Assembly: GCA_040905865.1 (NCBI GenBank)
Contig: JBBDQU010000058.1
Span: 24,328 to 88,327, forward strand
Length of the DNA stretch: 64,000 nt
Reading direction: 5' to 3'
From: Alphaproteobacteria bacterium
GTDB taxonomy: Bacteria > Pseudomonadota > Alphaproteobacteria > UBA8366 > GCA-2717185
Shown: positions 1 to 9,232 of the stretch, in pieces
Layout of the letters: every line of letters begins with the position of its first letter
How positions within the stretch are numbered: the first letter of the stretch is position 1
The notes under the pieces: generated by a model
What the model saw: only the letters and a program-made list of their open reading frames with translations
What the model was told of the DNA's origin: nothing
Database searches by the model: none
Position numbers and translations under genes: made by a program

Positions 1-825
1 CTGGCGGAAGCGGGGCATCGCGCCTCGACCACCGTCGCCGATGCGGCGCTGGGCGTGGTCCGGCCGGGAACGGGATCGCTGCCCTATGGCGGGGGCGGCG
101 GCAGCTACGCCTACCGCCCGTCCACGCCGCCGCAGGGACTGGCCGCCAGCGCCGCGGCGTTCCAGTCGCCCTTCGGCGGCAATACGCTGGCGCAGCCTTC
201 CGTGACGCCGCAAGCCGGCGGGGAAGACGCGGCGGCGCAGGGGGCGTATCCGCTGGGCGCGGCGCGGGCGCAGTTGCACGAAACCTATGTCGTCGCGCAG
301 ACCGCCGACGGTATCGTTATCGTCGACCAGCATGCGGCGCATGAACGGCTGGTCTATGAGCGGATGAAAAAGGCGCTGGGCGAATCCGGGGTGGCGCGGC
401 AGTCGCTGCTGATCCCCGAAGTCGTCGAACTGGATGAATCCGCCGCGGCGCGGCTGGTGCAGCGGGCCGGGGAATTGCAGGAACTGGGGCTGGTCGTCGA
501 GGCCTTCGGCGAAGGGGCGGTACTGGTGCGCGAAGTGCCGGCGATGCTGGGACAGGTCGATTCGCGGGCGCTGGTGCGGGACCTGGCGGACGAACTGTCG
601 GAATTCGGCGACGCCTTCAGCCTGAAGGAAAGGCTGGAGGATGTCTGCGGCACGATGGCCTGCCACGGATCGGTGCGCGCGGGGCGGCGGCTCAACGGCG
701 ATGAAATGAACGCGCTGCTGCGGGAAATGGAGGTCACGCCCCATTCCGGCCAGTGCAACCACGGCCGCCCGACATTCGTCGAACTCAAGCTCGCGGACAT
801 CGAAAGGCTGTTCGGCCGGCGCTAA
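1..825 (+). CDS. mutL: DNA mismatch repair protein MutL, C-terminal part (5' end outside window)
   Basis: The reading frame is already open at base 1 and ends at TAA 823-825, so only the end of the linker and the C-terminal dimerisation/endonuclease domain are present. The linker is rich in Gly, Ala and Pro. The C-terminal domain carries [12 protein letters not shown], which fits the DQHA(X)2E(X)4E metal-binding motif of nicking MutL proteins. It also has ACHG and CNHGRP, the other conserved motifs of that domain. Family knowledge: such MutL proteins nick the daughter strand themselves in bacteria without MutH. No partner repair gene lies downstream; the next gene is a transporter beyond two inverted repeats. 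An internal ATG at 55 is not the real start. Confidence 0.95.
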   Translation: MAEAGHRASTTVADAALGVVRPGTGSLPYGGGGGSYAYRPSTPPQGLAASAAAFQSPFGGNTLAQPSVTPQAGGEDAAAQGAYPLGAARAQLHETYVVAQTADGIVIVDQHAAHERLVYERMKKALGESGVARQSLLIPEVVELDESAAARLVQRAGELQELGLVVEAFGEGAVLVREVPAMLGQVDSRALVRDLADELSEFGDAFSLKERLEDVCGTMACHGSVRAGRRLNGDEMNALLREMEVTPHSGQCNHGRPTFVELKLADIERLFGRR

Positions 826-881
826 TCCATCGGAATAATCGGAATATCAGTCAGTGCTTTGACCGGCCGTACCTGCTAACA

Positions 882-942
882 AGAGCACATCAGGATTGAT
901 TAGAACCGCATCAGGTTCTAATCAATCCTGTGAAGGTGCTCT
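882..942. repeat. Long inverted repeat 1 downstream of mutL
   Basis: Perfect 17-bp arms CAGGATTGATTAGAACC (891-907) and their reverse complement (914-930) enclose a 6-base loop. An outer AGAGCAC/GTGCTCT pair (882-888, 936-942) extends the stem. A short T-rich stretch follows (943-947). It could terminate mutL transcription, but the long outer stem and the second palindrome right after it look more like a small palindromic repeat element. Confidence 0.8.
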
Positions 943-955
943 GTTTTCAATAATA

Positions 956-1017
956 AGATCAGATTCACGTGTTTTTTGGATCGCCGAAGGCGATTCCAAC
1001 AAAACACGATCTGATCT
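956..1017. repeat. Long inverted repeat 2, upstream of the MFS gene
   Basis: The arms start AGATCAGAT (956-964) and end ATCTGATCT (1009-1017). The inner stem is CGTGTTTT..TTGGA.TCGCC against GGCGATTCCAACAAAACACG, with a GAA loop at 986-988 and only a few mismatches. The right arm (989-1017) recurs with 26 of 29 identities at 46898-46926. It ends 32 bp before the MFS start codon, so it may carry part of that gene's promoter or 5' leader. Confidence 0.8.
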
Positions 1018-1049
1018 AGCGCCGGTCCCAACAAGGAGTTTGCACCCGC

Positions 1050-2192
1050 ATGGTGCCGGTAATCCTCACCACCTGCGTCAACCTGATCGCGCTCGGCGTC
1101 GTCCTGCCGGTGCTGCCGTTCTACGTGACCGCCTTCGACGCGGGCCCGGAAATCGCGACGCTGATCTTTTCGGTTTTTTCGGCGGCCAGCCTGTTGACGG
1201 CGCCGGTCTGGGGCCGGTTGTCGGACAGGATCGGCCGCAAGCCGGTGATGCTGTTCAGCGTGGCCTGCACCTGCGTGTCCTATATCTGGCTGGCGCAGGC
1301 GGATTCGCTGTGGGAAATATTCGCCAGCCGCTGTTTCGCGGGGGCCACGGCCGGCTGGCTGACGGTCTCGCAGGCCTATATCGCCGATGTGACGACGGCG
1401 GATAACCGGGCCAGGGGGCTCGGCTTCCTGGGCGCGGCCTTCGGGGTCGGCTTCGTGATCGGTCCGGCGATCACCTTCGGCGTTCTGGGCGGCGGCGACA
1501 GTCTGGCGCTGCCGGCAATGGTCGGCGCCGGCTTCACCGCAATCGGTTTCGTGCTGACAATAATCTTCATCCGGGAGCCGGAACGCCGCGAGGAAGCGAA
1601 CCTGTCGCGGTTCAACCTGGCCGTGTTCCGGGAGGCTTCGCTGGCGCGGATGTTCCTGGTCTATTTTCTCGTCTATCTGACATTCACGGGACTGGAGGCG
1701 ACGTTCGCACTTTGGACGCTGGACAAATTCGGTTTCGGCCCCCGGGAGGTCGCGGCCTATTTCGTGTTTATCGGCGTTGTCGTGGCGATCGTGCAGGGCG
1801 GCATGATCGGCCCGGTCGTCAAGCGGCTGGGCGAAGCGCGGGCCGTGTTCGTCGGCGTTGTCCTGCTGGGGCTTGGTATGGGGACGCTGCCCTTCGCGGT
1901 AACACCGTATCTGGTGCTGCTGCCCTTGCTGCTGGTCGTCGTCGGGTTCAGCATTATCGGTCCGGCGATCCAGAGCCTGATGATCCAGGTGGCGCCGCAG
2001 GACGTGAAGGGCGGCGTCATGGGGTTGGCCCAGTCGACGGCCAGCGCCGCGCGGATCGGCGGCCCCGCCTGGGCCGGGTTCGTCTTCGCCGCGATAGGGG
2101 CGGACTCGCCGTATTTCATCGCCGGCCTGGCGCTGCTGCCGGTCGCCGTGATGGTCGTGCCGCTAATCCGCAGGATTCCGGCGGCGCAATAG
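1050..2192 (+). CDS. MFS transporter, TetA/multidrug-efflux (DHA1) type
   Basis: Predicted 12-helix inner-membrane major facilitator of 380 aa, likely a proton-driven drug exporter. The protein enters helix 1 almost at once. The loop between helices 2 and 3 contains GRLSDRIGRKPVML, the motif A signature of the superfamily. The length suits the DHA1 group, and the GxLPVLPFY-like start resembles TetA and Bcr-type pumps. The substrate cannot be told. The ATG at 1050 has AAGGAG about a dozen bases upstream. The gene converges on rsmD and their ends overlap by 30 bp. The long inverted repeat at 956-1017 lies just upstream. Confidence 0.85.
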   Translation: MVPVILTTCVNLIALGVVLPVLPFYVTAFDAGPEIATLIFSVFSAASLLTAPVWGRLSDRIGRKPVMLFSVACTCVSYIWLAQADSLWEIFASRCFAGATAGWLTVSQAYIADVTTADNRARGLGFLGAAFGVGFVIGPAITFGVLGGGDSLALPAMVGAGFTAIGFVLTIIFIREPERREEANLSRFNLAVFREASLARMFLVYFLVYLTFTGLEATFALWTLDKFGFGPREVAAYFVFIGVVVAIVQGGMIGPVVKRLGEARAVFVGVVLLGLGMGTLPFAVTPYLVLLPLLLVVVGFSIIGPAIQSLMIQVAPQDVKGGVMGLAQSTASAARIGGPAWAGFVFAAIGADSPYFIAGLALLPVAVMVVPLIRRIPAAQ

Positions 2193-2738
2193 CATGAACC
2201 GCGCCGCGCCATAGCGGCGCTCGTCGAGCGGTTCCAGGAAATCCGGCGGGGTGAAGCTTTCGCCGGCGCCGTATTCCACCACGATCAGGGTGCCGTCATG
2301 GAACCAGCCCCGGTCGTTCAGCGCGACCAGCGCCGGAACCGGAAGCGCCGCGCCATAGGGCGGATCCAGCAGGGCAAGGTCGACGGGGGCGCGCGCCGGG
2401 GGCGGGCTGGTGGCGTCGGCGTCGAGGATTTCGACAGAATCGCCCGCCCTGCAGGCGGAAATGTTTTCCTCCAGCGCGCGCCGGGCGACCCGCGCATTCT
2501 CGATGAAGGCGACATGGGCGGCGCCCCGGCTCAGGGCTTCCAGCCCCAGCGCGCCGGTCCCGGCAAAGGCATCGAGCACATGCGCGCCCGGCAGGCGCAG
2601 CCCTGTGACACGGGCGGCGCGGCCGTTTTCGAGGATGTTGAACAGCGATTCCCGCGCCCGGTCCGCCGTCGGCCGGACGGCCTTGCCCGGCGGCGCGGTG
2701 AGCAGCTTGCCGCGCAGCCTACCCCCGACGAGTCGCAA
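2163..2738 (-). CDS. rsmD: 16S rRNA (guanine(966)-N(2))-methyltransferase RsmD
   Basis: SAM-dependent methyltransferase that modifies G966 of 16S rRNA in the small subunit. The N-terminus RLVGGRLRGKLL and the catalytic motif LLDPPYG, a DPPY variant of (N/D)PPY, are typical, as is VLDAFAGTGALGLEALSRGA for SAM binding. I chose a TTG start at 2738-2736, which gives MRLVGGRLRG and 191 aa, the usual family length. The longer frame from ATG 2786 adds a basic extension that overlaps the end of the upstream pseudouridine synthase. With the TTG start the two genes still overlap by 20 bp, which suggests translational coupling. Confidence 0.9.
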   Translation of the reverse strand: MRLVGGRLRGKLLTAPPGKAVRPTADRARESLFNILENGRAARVTGLRLPGAHVLDAFAGTGALGLEALSRGAAHVAFIENARVARRALEENISACRAGDSVEILDADATSPPPARAPVDLALLDPPYGAALPVPALVALNDRGWFHDGTLIVVEYGAGESFTPPDFLEPLDERRYGAARFMLLRRRNPAD

Positions 2739-3498
2739 TGCCGATTTTCTCCGCCGTCGCCTTGCCCAGCTGGTCGCGTAGGACATGGGTCGGCATTTCC
2801 TCCACGACTCCCCGCTCCAGCCCGCCGAGCTGGAAGGGGCCGAACGAGATGCGGATCAGCCGGTTCACTGTATAGCCGAGATGCGCCATGACCTTGCGCA
2901 CCTCGCGGTTCTTGCCCTCGCGGATGCCGATGGCGACCCAGGCGTTGGCGCCTTCCTGATGCTCCAGTTTCGCCTCTATCGAACCGTATTTGATGCCCTC
3001 GACCGTGACGCCCTTGCTCAGCGCCTCCAGCTTCCCGACCTCGACCCGGCCATAGACCCGCGCCCGGTAGCGGCGCGTCCAGCCGGTCGTCGGCAGTTCC
3101 AGGTGGCGTTTCAGTTCCCCGTCATTGGTCAGCAGCAGCAGCCCCTCCGAGGTGATATCCAGCCGGCCGATGGGCATGACGCGCGGCATGCCCGCGGGCA
3201 TCTTGTCGCTGACCGTCGGGCGTCCCTCGGGGTCGCGGGCGGTCGTGACGATGCCCGGCGGCTTGTGGTAGCGCCACAGCCGCGGCGGCTCGGTATTCGG
3301 CAGCGGCCTGCCGTCGACGCGGATGGAATTGAGGTCGGTGATGTTCAGGGCCGGCGAGTCGATGACCTTGCCGGCGACGGCGACGCGGCCCTCGGCGATC
3401 CAGCGTTCGGCATCGCGGCGCGAACACAGCCCGGCGCGCGCCATGATCTTGGCGATCCGGTCGCCCTTGGGGGTCGGTTCGGGGGTTGGCGTATTCAT
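2719..3498 (-). CDS. rluB: rRNA pseudouridine synthase, RsuA/RluB family
   Basis: Converts uridine to pseudouridine in 23S rRNA (RluB-like) or possibly 16S rRNA. An N-terminal S4 RNA-binding domain (about residues 10-60, RIAKIMARAGLCSRRDAERW) is followed by the catalytic domain with GRLDITSEGLLLLTNDGEL, which contains the catalytic Asp. The start was set at ATG 3498 (MNTPTPEPTPKGDR), giving 259 aa; the upstream in-frame ATG at 3534 adds 12 unrelated residues. The end overlaps the TTG start of rsmD. Divergent from tadA. RluB, RluE and RluF cannot be separated with certainty by eye. Confidence 0.88.
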   Translation of the reverse strand: MNTPTPEPTPKGDRIAKIMARAGLCSRRDAERWIAEGRVAVAGKVIDSPALNITDLNSIRVDGRPLPNTEPPRLWRYHKPPGIVTTARDPEGRPTVSDKMPAGMPRVMPIGRLDITSEGLLLLTNDGELKRHLELPTTGWTRRYRARVYGRVEVGKLEALSKGVTVEGIKYGSIEAKLEHQEGANAWVAIGIREGKNREVRKVMAHLGYTVNRLIRISFGPFQLGGLERGVVEEMPTHVLRDQLGKATAEKIGIATRRG

Positions 3499-3578
3499 GG
3501 GGCGTCTGATACAGGCAATGGAGGGGCCGCGCAACGCTGCGATTGACCCGGATGAATCGGCGCGGCAGGGTGCGCGGC

Positions 3579-4031
3579 ATGACAGGCGATTCCCATATGG
3601 CGCAGGCGCTGGCCGAGGCGAAAGCGGCGGCGGCGCGCGGCGAGGTGCCGGTCGGCGCGGTGCTGGTGGACAGCGTCACCGGCGCGGTGCTGGCGCGGGC
3701 CGGCAACCGGACCGAGGAACGGCACGACCCGACCGCGCACGCGGAAATCCTGGTCATTCGCGAGGCGGCGGCGAAGGCCGGGGCGGCGCGCCTGCCCCTG
3801 GCGGACCTGTATGTGACGCTGGAACCCTGCGCCATGTGCGCGGCCGCTATTTCCTTTGCCCGTATCCGGCGGCTCTATTTCGGCGCCTATGACCCCAAGG
3901 GCGGCGGGGTCGAACACGGCGCCCGGTTTTTCCTTCAGGATACCTGCCACCACGCGCCGGAAGTCATCGGCGGCCTTGCGGAATCGCAGGCGGCGGCGCT
4001 GCTGCGCGACTTCTTCGCGGCGCGGCGCTAA
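3579..4031 (+). CDS. tadA: tRNA-specific adenosine deaminase TadA
   Basis: Zinc deaminase that makes inosine at the wobble position of tRNA-Arg(ACG). The zinc and proton-shuttle motif HAE (His54, Glu56) and PCAMC (Cys84, Cys87) are in place, and VPVGAVLV is the usual N-terminal strand. With ATG 3579 the protein is 150 aa, normal for TadA. ATG 3543 and ATG 3597 are alternatives. It is divergent from rluB and followed 8 bp later by a GNAT gene. A general nucleoside deaminase is possible, but the length and motifs fit TadA best. Confidence 0.92.
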   Translation: MTGDSHMAQALAEAKAAAARGEVPVGAVLVDSVTGAVLARAGNRTEERHDPTAHAEILVIREAAAKAGAARLPLADLYVTLEPCAMCAAAISFARIRRLYFGAYDPKGGGVEHGARFFLQDTCHHAPEVIGGLAESQAAALLRDFFAARR

Positions 4032-4039
4032 AGTAAATC

Positions 4040-4540
4040 GTGTTTGAAACGATTATATTGACGCTGGGGCCGGCGCCCGGACTGCTCGGCGATGTCGCGG
4101 CGATGCATGGCCGGTACTATGCGCGGGAATGGGGGTTTCCGACCTGTTTCGAGGCAATGGTCGCGCGTGAAATGGGCGACTTCCTGTTGCGGTATGAGCC
4201 GGCGCGGGACCGGATCTGCTCGGTTGCGGAACATGGTCGCATCCTGGGTTCGATCACGATAGACGGCAGCGATCCGGGCGCGGCGGAAGGCCAGGGGCAT
4301 CTGCGCTGGTTTATCCTGGACGAATCGCTGGCGGGGCAGGGGCTGGGCGGGCGGATGCTCGGCGAGGCGGTCGAATTCGCGCGGAATGCGGGGCTGTCCT
4401 CCCTCTACCTGACCACGTTTCGCGGGCTGGAACCGGCCGGTACGCTGTATGCCCGTGCGGGTTTTCATGTTGTGTCGGAATGCACCGGCGAAACCTGGGG
4501 GCGGGCCGTCATGGAACAGCGGCTGGAAATGGCGCTGTAG
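4040..4540 (+). CDS. GNAT family N-acetyltransferase
   Basis: Predicted acetyl-CoA-dependent N-acetyltransferase of 166 aa with an unknown acceptor. The acetyl-CoA pyrophosphate loop is GQGLGGRML (near residue 100), followed by the usual helix and the YARAGFHVVSE strand that closes the fold. The N-terminal half (HGRYYAREWGFP) resembles GNAT domains found fused or adjacent to MarR regulators; no MarR part is present here. It starts with GTG, only 8 bp after tadA, so the two are probably cotranscribed. It ends 7 bp before the convergent purD stop. Confidence 0.8.
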   Translation: MFETIILTLGPAPGLLGDVAAMHGRYYAREWGFPTCFEAMVAREMGDFLLRYEPARDRICSVAEHGRILGSITIDGSDPGAAEGQGHLRWFILDESLAGQGLGGRMLGEAVEFARNAGLSSLYLTTFRGLEPAGTLYARAGFHVVSECTGETWGRAVMEQRLEMAL

Positions 4541-4547
4541 CCGTCGG

Positions 4548-5837
4548 TCAGGCTGGACCGTTCCTTTCCCGCGCGACGGCGCGCCAGCCGATGTCGCGGC
4601 GGCAGAACCCGCCGGGCCAGTCGATCCGGTCTATCGCGGCATAGGCCCTGGCCTGCGCCACGGTGACGGTCGGGCCGATGCCCGTGACATTCAGCACGCG
4701 GCCGCCATTGGCCCGCAGCCGCCCCGCATCGTCCCGCGCGGTGCCTGCGTGGAAGACGACAAGGTCCCTGTCGCCCAACCCGTCCACGCCCCTGATCTCG
4801 TCGCCCCTGGCGTAATCGCCGGGATAGCCGCTGGCGGCCATGACGACGGACAGCGCCGAACCCTGCCGCCAGCGCAGGGCGAAGCTGTTCAGCACCCCGT
4901 CGCAGGCGGCGATCATGGCGGTGAGGATATCGGACATCAGCAGGGCCATCAGCACCTGGCATTCCGGATCGCCGAAGCGGACATTGTATTCGATCAGCTG
5001 CGGGTCGCCGTTTTCGATCATCAGCCCGGCATAGAGGATGCCCTTGTAGGGGCGGCCGTCGGCCTTCATGCCCGCGACCGTCGGCCGTATAATCCGCGCC
5101 ATCACGGTTTCCGCCAGGGCGTCCGTCATCACCGGCGCCGGGGCATAGGCGCCCATGCCGCCGGTATTCGGGCCCTTGTCGCCGTCGAAAACGGGTTTGT
5201 GGTCCTGGGCGGAAATCAGCGGCAGGGCGTGTTCCCCGTCGCAGAGCGCGAAGAAGCTGGCTTCCTCGCCGCGCAGGAAGGCCTCGACCACGACTTCCGC
5301 GCCGGCATTGCCGAAGCGGCTGTCGACCATGGCGTCATCGATGGCGGCAATCGCTTCCGCGACCGTCGCGGCGACGGTGACGCCCTTGCCGGCGGCCAGC
5401 CCGTCCGCCTTGACGACGATGGGCGCGCCCTGCCGCCGGACATAGGCGCGGGCGGCTTCGGCGTCGGTAAAGCGGCCATAGGCGGCGGTCGGGATATTGT
5501 ATCTGGCGCAGAAATCCTTGGTGAATCCCTTGGACCCCTCCAGCGCGGCGGCGGCGGCGCTGGGGCCGAAGGATTTGACGCCGATGGCGTCCAGCCGGTC
5601 GACGAGGCCCAGGACCAGCGGCCCTTCCGGCCCGACGACGACGAATTCGACGGCGTTTTCCTGCACGAAGGCGATCAGGGCCCCCAGGTCGTCGGCGGCA
5701 ATCGGCACGCATTCGGCCTCCCGCGCGATGCCGGCATTGCCCGGGGCGCAATACAGCTTGCTGCACAGGGGCGAGGCCGCGATGGCCCAGCACAGGCTGT
5801 GTTCGCGGCCGCCGGAACCGACCACCAGAACTTTCAT
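4548..5837 (-). CDS. purD: Phosphoribosylamine-glycine ligase (GAR synthetase)
   Basis: Second step of de novo purine synthesis: phosphoribosylamine + glycine + ATP to GAR. The N-terminal nucleotide-type fold begins [15 protein letters not shown]. The ATP-grasp region contains [16 protein letters not shown], and the C-terminal part has [11 protein letters not shown] and [11 protein letters not shown], all PurD signatures. The 429-aa length is standard. It is divergent from xseA across a 67-bp gap that must hold both promoters, an arrangement seen in many alphaproteobacteria. Confidence 0.97.
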   Translation of the reverse strand: MKVLVVGSGGREHSLCWAIAASPLCSKLYCAPGNAGIAREAECVPIAADDLGALIAFVQENAVEFVVVGPEGPLVLGLVDRLDAIGVKSFGPSAAAAALEGSKGFTKDFCARYNIPTAAYGRFTDAEAARAYVRRQGAPIVVKADGLAAGKGVTVAATVAEAIAAIDDAMVDSRFGNAGAEVVVEAFLRGEEASFFALCDGEHALPLISAQDHKPVFDGDKGPNTGGMGAYAPAPVMTDALAETVMARIIRPTVAGMKADGRPYKGILYAGLMIENGDPQLIEYNVRFGDPECQVLMALLMSDILTAMIAACDGVLNSFALRWRQGSALSVVMAASGYPGDYARGDEIRGVDGLGDRDLVVFHAGTARDDAGRLRANGGRVLNVTGIGPTVTVAQARAYAAIDRIDWPGGFCRRDIGWRAVARERNGPA

Positions 5838-5904
5838 ACTCTCCCTCCACGCGATGACATATCGAGGTATACTCAGGGACCCTACATATCACGCAGCCTC
5901 AGTA

Positions 5905-7458
5905 ATGCCTGAAATTTCCGCCGAACCCGCGCCCAATCTTCCCGAATACTCCGTATCGGAGCTGTCCAGCGCGCTCAAGCGGACAGTCGAGGACGCCTAT
6001 TCCTATGTCCGGGTGCGGGGGGAGGTTTCGGGCTTCAAACGCGCCGCTTCCGGCCATCTGTACCTGGCGCTGAAGGATGAGGATGCGGTGCTGGACGGGG
6101 TGTGCTGGCGCGGCGTTGCGGGGCGGCTGGCGGTCAAACCCGAAGACGGCATGGAAGTGATCGCGACGGGGAAACTGACGACCTATCCCGGCCGCTCGAA
6201 ATACCAGATCGTGATCGAATCGATGGAGCTGGCGGGCGAGGGCGCGCTGCTCAAGATGCTGGAGGAAAGGCGTCGCAGGCTCGCCGCCGAAGGGCTGTTC
6301 GACGACGCGCGCAAGAAGCCGATTCCCTATCTGCCGGCGGTGATCGGCGTCGTGACCTCGCCGACCGGCGCGGTGATTCGCGATATCCTGCATCGGCTCG
6401 CCGACCGGTTCCCCCGCCATGTCCTGCTGGCGCCGGTCCTGGTGCAGGGCAATACGGCGGCGGCGCAGGTCGTGGCCGCTATCGAGGGATTCAACCGGCT
6501 GGCGGCGGGTGGCGATATCCCCCGGCCGGATGTGCTGATCGTCGCGCGGGGCGGCGGCAGCCTGGAGGATCTCTGGGCCTTCAACGAGGAAATCGTCGTG
6601 CGCGCCGTCGCCGCCTCCGACATTCCGGTGATTTCGGCGGTCGGGCATGAAACCGACACCACCCTGATCGACTTCGCATCGGACCGCCGCGCGCCGACGC
6701 CGACGGCGGCCGCCGAAATGGCGGTGCCCGTGCGGGCGGAACTGCTGCAGGATGTGATGGATGTGGCGCGGCGGATGGTCGGCGGCATGACGCGGCTGAT
6801 CGACCGGCGGCAGATGCAGGTCGACGGGCTGGCGCGCGGCCTGCCGGATGTCAGCGGGCTGCTCGGCGTGCAGATGCAGCGGCTGGACGTGGCGGCGGAA
6901 CGCTTCGCCAACGGGGGCGCCCGGCTGGTCACGCAGCGGCAGCAGGCGGTGGCGCTGCTCGCGGCGCGGCTGAAGAGCCCGGACCAGGTGATCGGCGCGG
7001 CGGCGAGCCGCGTGGAGAGCGAAGTCCGCGCCATGCAGGCGGCGGTCGCCCGGCTGCTGGGCCGCCAGGACGACAGGTTTGCCGGCGTCGCCGCGCGGCT
7101 GTCCGTCGCGCCGGTCAACCGCGCCATGCGGGACGGTCGGGAGACCCTCGACGACCTGTCGCATCGGCTGGCGCAGGGCATGCGCCGCCCGCTCGACGAC
7201 GCCCGGGGCCGGGTGAACCAGCTGGGCGGGCTGCTGGAAAGCTATTCCTTCGAGCGCGTGCTGGAGCGCGGCTTCGTTGTCGTTCGCGATGAAAAAAACG
7301 AACCGGTCACTTCCGCGAAACGCACGAAGCCGGGAGACGTTGTGACGTTGCAGTTTGCAAAGAAGGAAAGGGCGCAAGCCGTGATATCCGGATCCGGCAC
7401 AAGGCCCCGCACGAGGGCGAAGGCGAAACCGCCGGAAGAGCAGGGCAAACTGCTGTGA
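5905..7458 (+). CDS. xseA: Exodeoxyribonuclease VII large subunit
   Basis: Large catalytic subunit of exonuclease VII, which degrades single-stranded DNA into oligonucleotides in mismatch and damage repair. The N-terminal OB-fold ([22 protein letters not shown]) is followed by the catalytic core with [28 protein letters not shown] and [17 protein letters not shown], then a long coiled coil and a C-terminal segment. The start is ATG 5905 (517 aa). ATG 5854 is in frame but adds residues unlike the family. The small subunit xseB is not in the window. The stop overlaps the GTG of the M23 peptidase gene (GTGA). Confidence 0.96.
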   Translation: MPEISAEPAPNLPEYSVSELSSALKRTVEDAYSYVRVRGEVSGFKRAASGHLYLALKDEDAVLDGVCWRGVAGRLAVKPEDGMEVIATGKLTTYPGRSKYQIVIESMELAGEGALLKMLEERRRRLAAEGLFDDARKKPIPYLPAVIGVVTSPTGAVIRDILHRLADRFPRHVLLAPVLVQGNTAAAQVVAAIEGFNRLAAGGDIPRPDVLIVARGGGSLEDLWAFNEEIVVRAVAASDIPVISAVGHETDTTLIDFASDRRAPTPTAAAEMAVPVRAELLQDVMDVARRMVGGMTRLIDRRQMQVDGLARGLPDVSGLLGVQMQRLDVAAERFANGGARLVTQRQQAVALLAARLKSPDQVIGAAASRVESEVRAMQAAVARLLGRQDDRFAGVAARLSVAPVNRAMRDGRETLDDLSHRLAQGMRRPLDDARGRVNQLGGLLESYSFERVLERGFVVVRDEKNEPVTSAKRTKPGDVVTLQFAKKERAQAVISGSGTRPRTRAKAKPPEEQGKLL

Positions 7459-8261
7459 AGCTGCTCGGCATCCTGCTGCTGATGCTGGTCGCGCCTGTCG
7501 CCGATGCGCTGGAACTGCACGGGCGGATGACGCAGGGCGGCCTGATTCGCGGCAGGACCGAACCGCGCGCGGTGGCGATGCTGGATGGCCGGACCCTGCG
7601 GGTTTCGCCGAACGGCGATTTCATCTTCGGCTTCAACCGGGACGCGCCGCCGAAGGCGATCCTGTCGGTTCGCCTGCCCGATGGGACCGTGACCGAGAAG
7701 GTCCTGGACGTGACGCCGCGTGAATACGCGATCCAGCGGATTGACGGGCTGCCGGCGAAAATGGTGACGCCGCCGCCCGAAGTGCTGGCGCGGATCAGGG
7801 CGGAGAACGAAGCGATCGCCGCGGTGCGGAAAAGCGACCGCGACGCCACGCACTTCCTCGGCGACTGGATCCGGCCGGCGGACGGCCCGGTAACCGGCGT
7901 CTATGGCAGCCAGCGAATCCTGAACGGCGAGCCCCGCCAGCCGCATTACGGTATCGATTATGCGGGACCGGTCGGCGCGCCCGTGGTCGCGCCCGCGCCG
8001 GGCGTCGTCGTGCTGGCCCGGGACGATATGTATTACACCGGCGGCACGCTGATCCTGGATCACGGCCACGGGCTGACTTCCGCCTTCCTGCATTTGAGCA
8101 GGGTCGAGGTGAAACCGGGCGAAACGGTGGCGCGCGGCCAGCGTATCGGCGCCATCGGCGCGACGGGCCGTGCGACCGGCCCGCATCTGGACTGGCGCAT
8201 CAACTGGTTCGACCGGCGGATAGACCCCGCCCTGCTGCTGTCGCCGCAGCCGGCGAATTAG
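7455..8261 (+). CDS. M23 family (LytM-type) metallopeptidase, exported
   Basis: Predicted periplasmic peptidoglycan endopeptidase or LytM-like activator. A short signal peptide ([16 protein letters not shown]) precedes a beta-rich N-terminal domain. The LytM core is near residues 170-255: [14 protein letters not shown] carries the first zinc His and Asp, and [13 protein letters not shown] carries the catalytic HxH-like pair. The GTG start at 7455 overlaps the xseA stop by 4 bp, so translation is likely coupled. It ends convergently with lpxK with a 4-bp overlap (8258-8261). Whether it cleaves peptidoglycan or only activates an amidase cannot be seen. Confidence 0.88.
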   Translation: MKLLGILLLMLVAPVADALELHGRMTQGGLIRGRTEPRAVAMLDGRTLRVSPNGDFIFGFNRDAPPKAILSVRLPDGTVTEKVLDVTPREYAIQRIDGLPAKMVTPPPEVLARIRAENEAIAAVRKSDRDATHFLGDWIRPADGPVTGVYGSQRILNGEPRQPHYGIDYAGPVGAPVVAPAPGVVVLARDDMYYTGGTLILDHGHGLTSAFLHLSRVEVKPGETVARGQRIGAIGATGRATGPHLDWRINWFDRRIDPALLLSPQPAN

Positions 8262-9232
8262 GACCTGACGGCGCGCTTCAGCAGCGCGTCGATTTCCGCC
8301 TGGTCGCGCCATTCCAGGGTAACGCCGACCGTTTCGACCATGGCGCGCGCGTCCGGCGACAGGCGCGCGTAATCCTTCGCCGTCGTGACGGGGACAGCGC
8401 CCGCCGCGTCGGCGGTTTCGGCGATCCGCATGATTTCCTCCGGCGTATAGTCGTGGTGGTCGGCAAAGCCGTACCGCGCAACCAGGGTGCAGCCGAGTTC
8501 CTCCAGCGTCGCGAAGAATTTCTCCGGCCGGCCGATTCCGGCGAAACCCACGACCTTCCGGCCCGTCAGCCGCTCCGCCGATGGCAGGACGGCCAGCCGG
8601 GCCTGCAGCACCGGTACACCGGCGTTTGCCAGCGACGCCATGACGTCGCGCGTGTCCGGCGTCATGACGATGGCGGCGTCGGCGCGGGCCAGCCCCCCGG
8701 CAACGGGTTCGCGCAGGGGGCCGGCCGGCATCACCCGGCCATTGCCGAAGCCGTAACCGCCATCGATGACCAGCAGGCTGAGCGATTTGGCGAGCGCATT
8801 GTTCTGGAAGCCGTCATCCATCACGATCACGTCGGCGCCGGCGGCGATGGCGGCCTTCGCGCCGGCGACGCGGTCGCGCGCGACCCAGCACGGGGCGAGT
8901 TCCGCCAGCAGCAGCGGTTCGTCGCCGACCTCCCGGGCGGTGTGGCGCGCGGGATCGACCCGGACGGGACCCGCCAGCCGGCCGCCATGGCCGCGGCTGA
9001 GGAAATGGATATCGCGTCCCCGTTCGCGCAGCAGCAGGCCCAGCCCCAGGGCGACCGGCGTCTTGCCCGCGCCGCCGGCCACGAGATTACCGACGCAGAT
9101 GACCGGCACCGGGGCCCGCCAGGGCGTTGCCAACCGGCGGCGAAGGCCCGAAACGGCGGCGAAGGCGCAGCCCAGCGGCGCCAGGAACAGTCCCGGACCG
9201 CCGGACCGCGTCCAGAATTCAGGGGCGCGCAT
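8258..9232 (-). CDS. lpxK: Tetraacyldisaccharide 4'-kinase LpxK
   Basis: Inner-membrane kinase that phosphorylates the 4' position of the lipid A disaccharide to make lipid IVA. The N-terminus RAPEFW is typical. The P-loop is GNLVAGGAGKTPVALGL, and VIVMDDGFQN is the conserved Walker B-like segment. The HHDY motif (DHHDYTPEEI) is in the C-terminal half. ATG 9232 gives 324 aa, the family length, and overlaps the end of waaA by 14 bp. It is the last gene of the msbA-DUF374-waaA-lpxK operon. Confidence 0.95.
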   Translation of the reverse strand: MRAPEFWTRSGGPGLFLAPLGCAFAAVSGLRRRLATPWRAPVPVICVGNLVAGGAGKTPVALGLGLLLRERGRDIHFLSRGHGGRLAGPVRVDPARHTAREVGDEPLLLAELAPCWVARDRVAGAKAAIAAGADVIVMDDGFQNNALAKSLSLLVIDGGYGFGNGRVMPAGPLREPVAGGLARADAAIVMTPDTRDVMASLANAGVPVLQARLAVLPSAERLTGRKVVGFAGIGRPEKFFATLEELGCTLVARYGFADHHDYTPEEIMRIAETADAAGAVPVTTAKDYARLSPDARAMVETVGVTLEWRDQAEIDALLKRAVRS

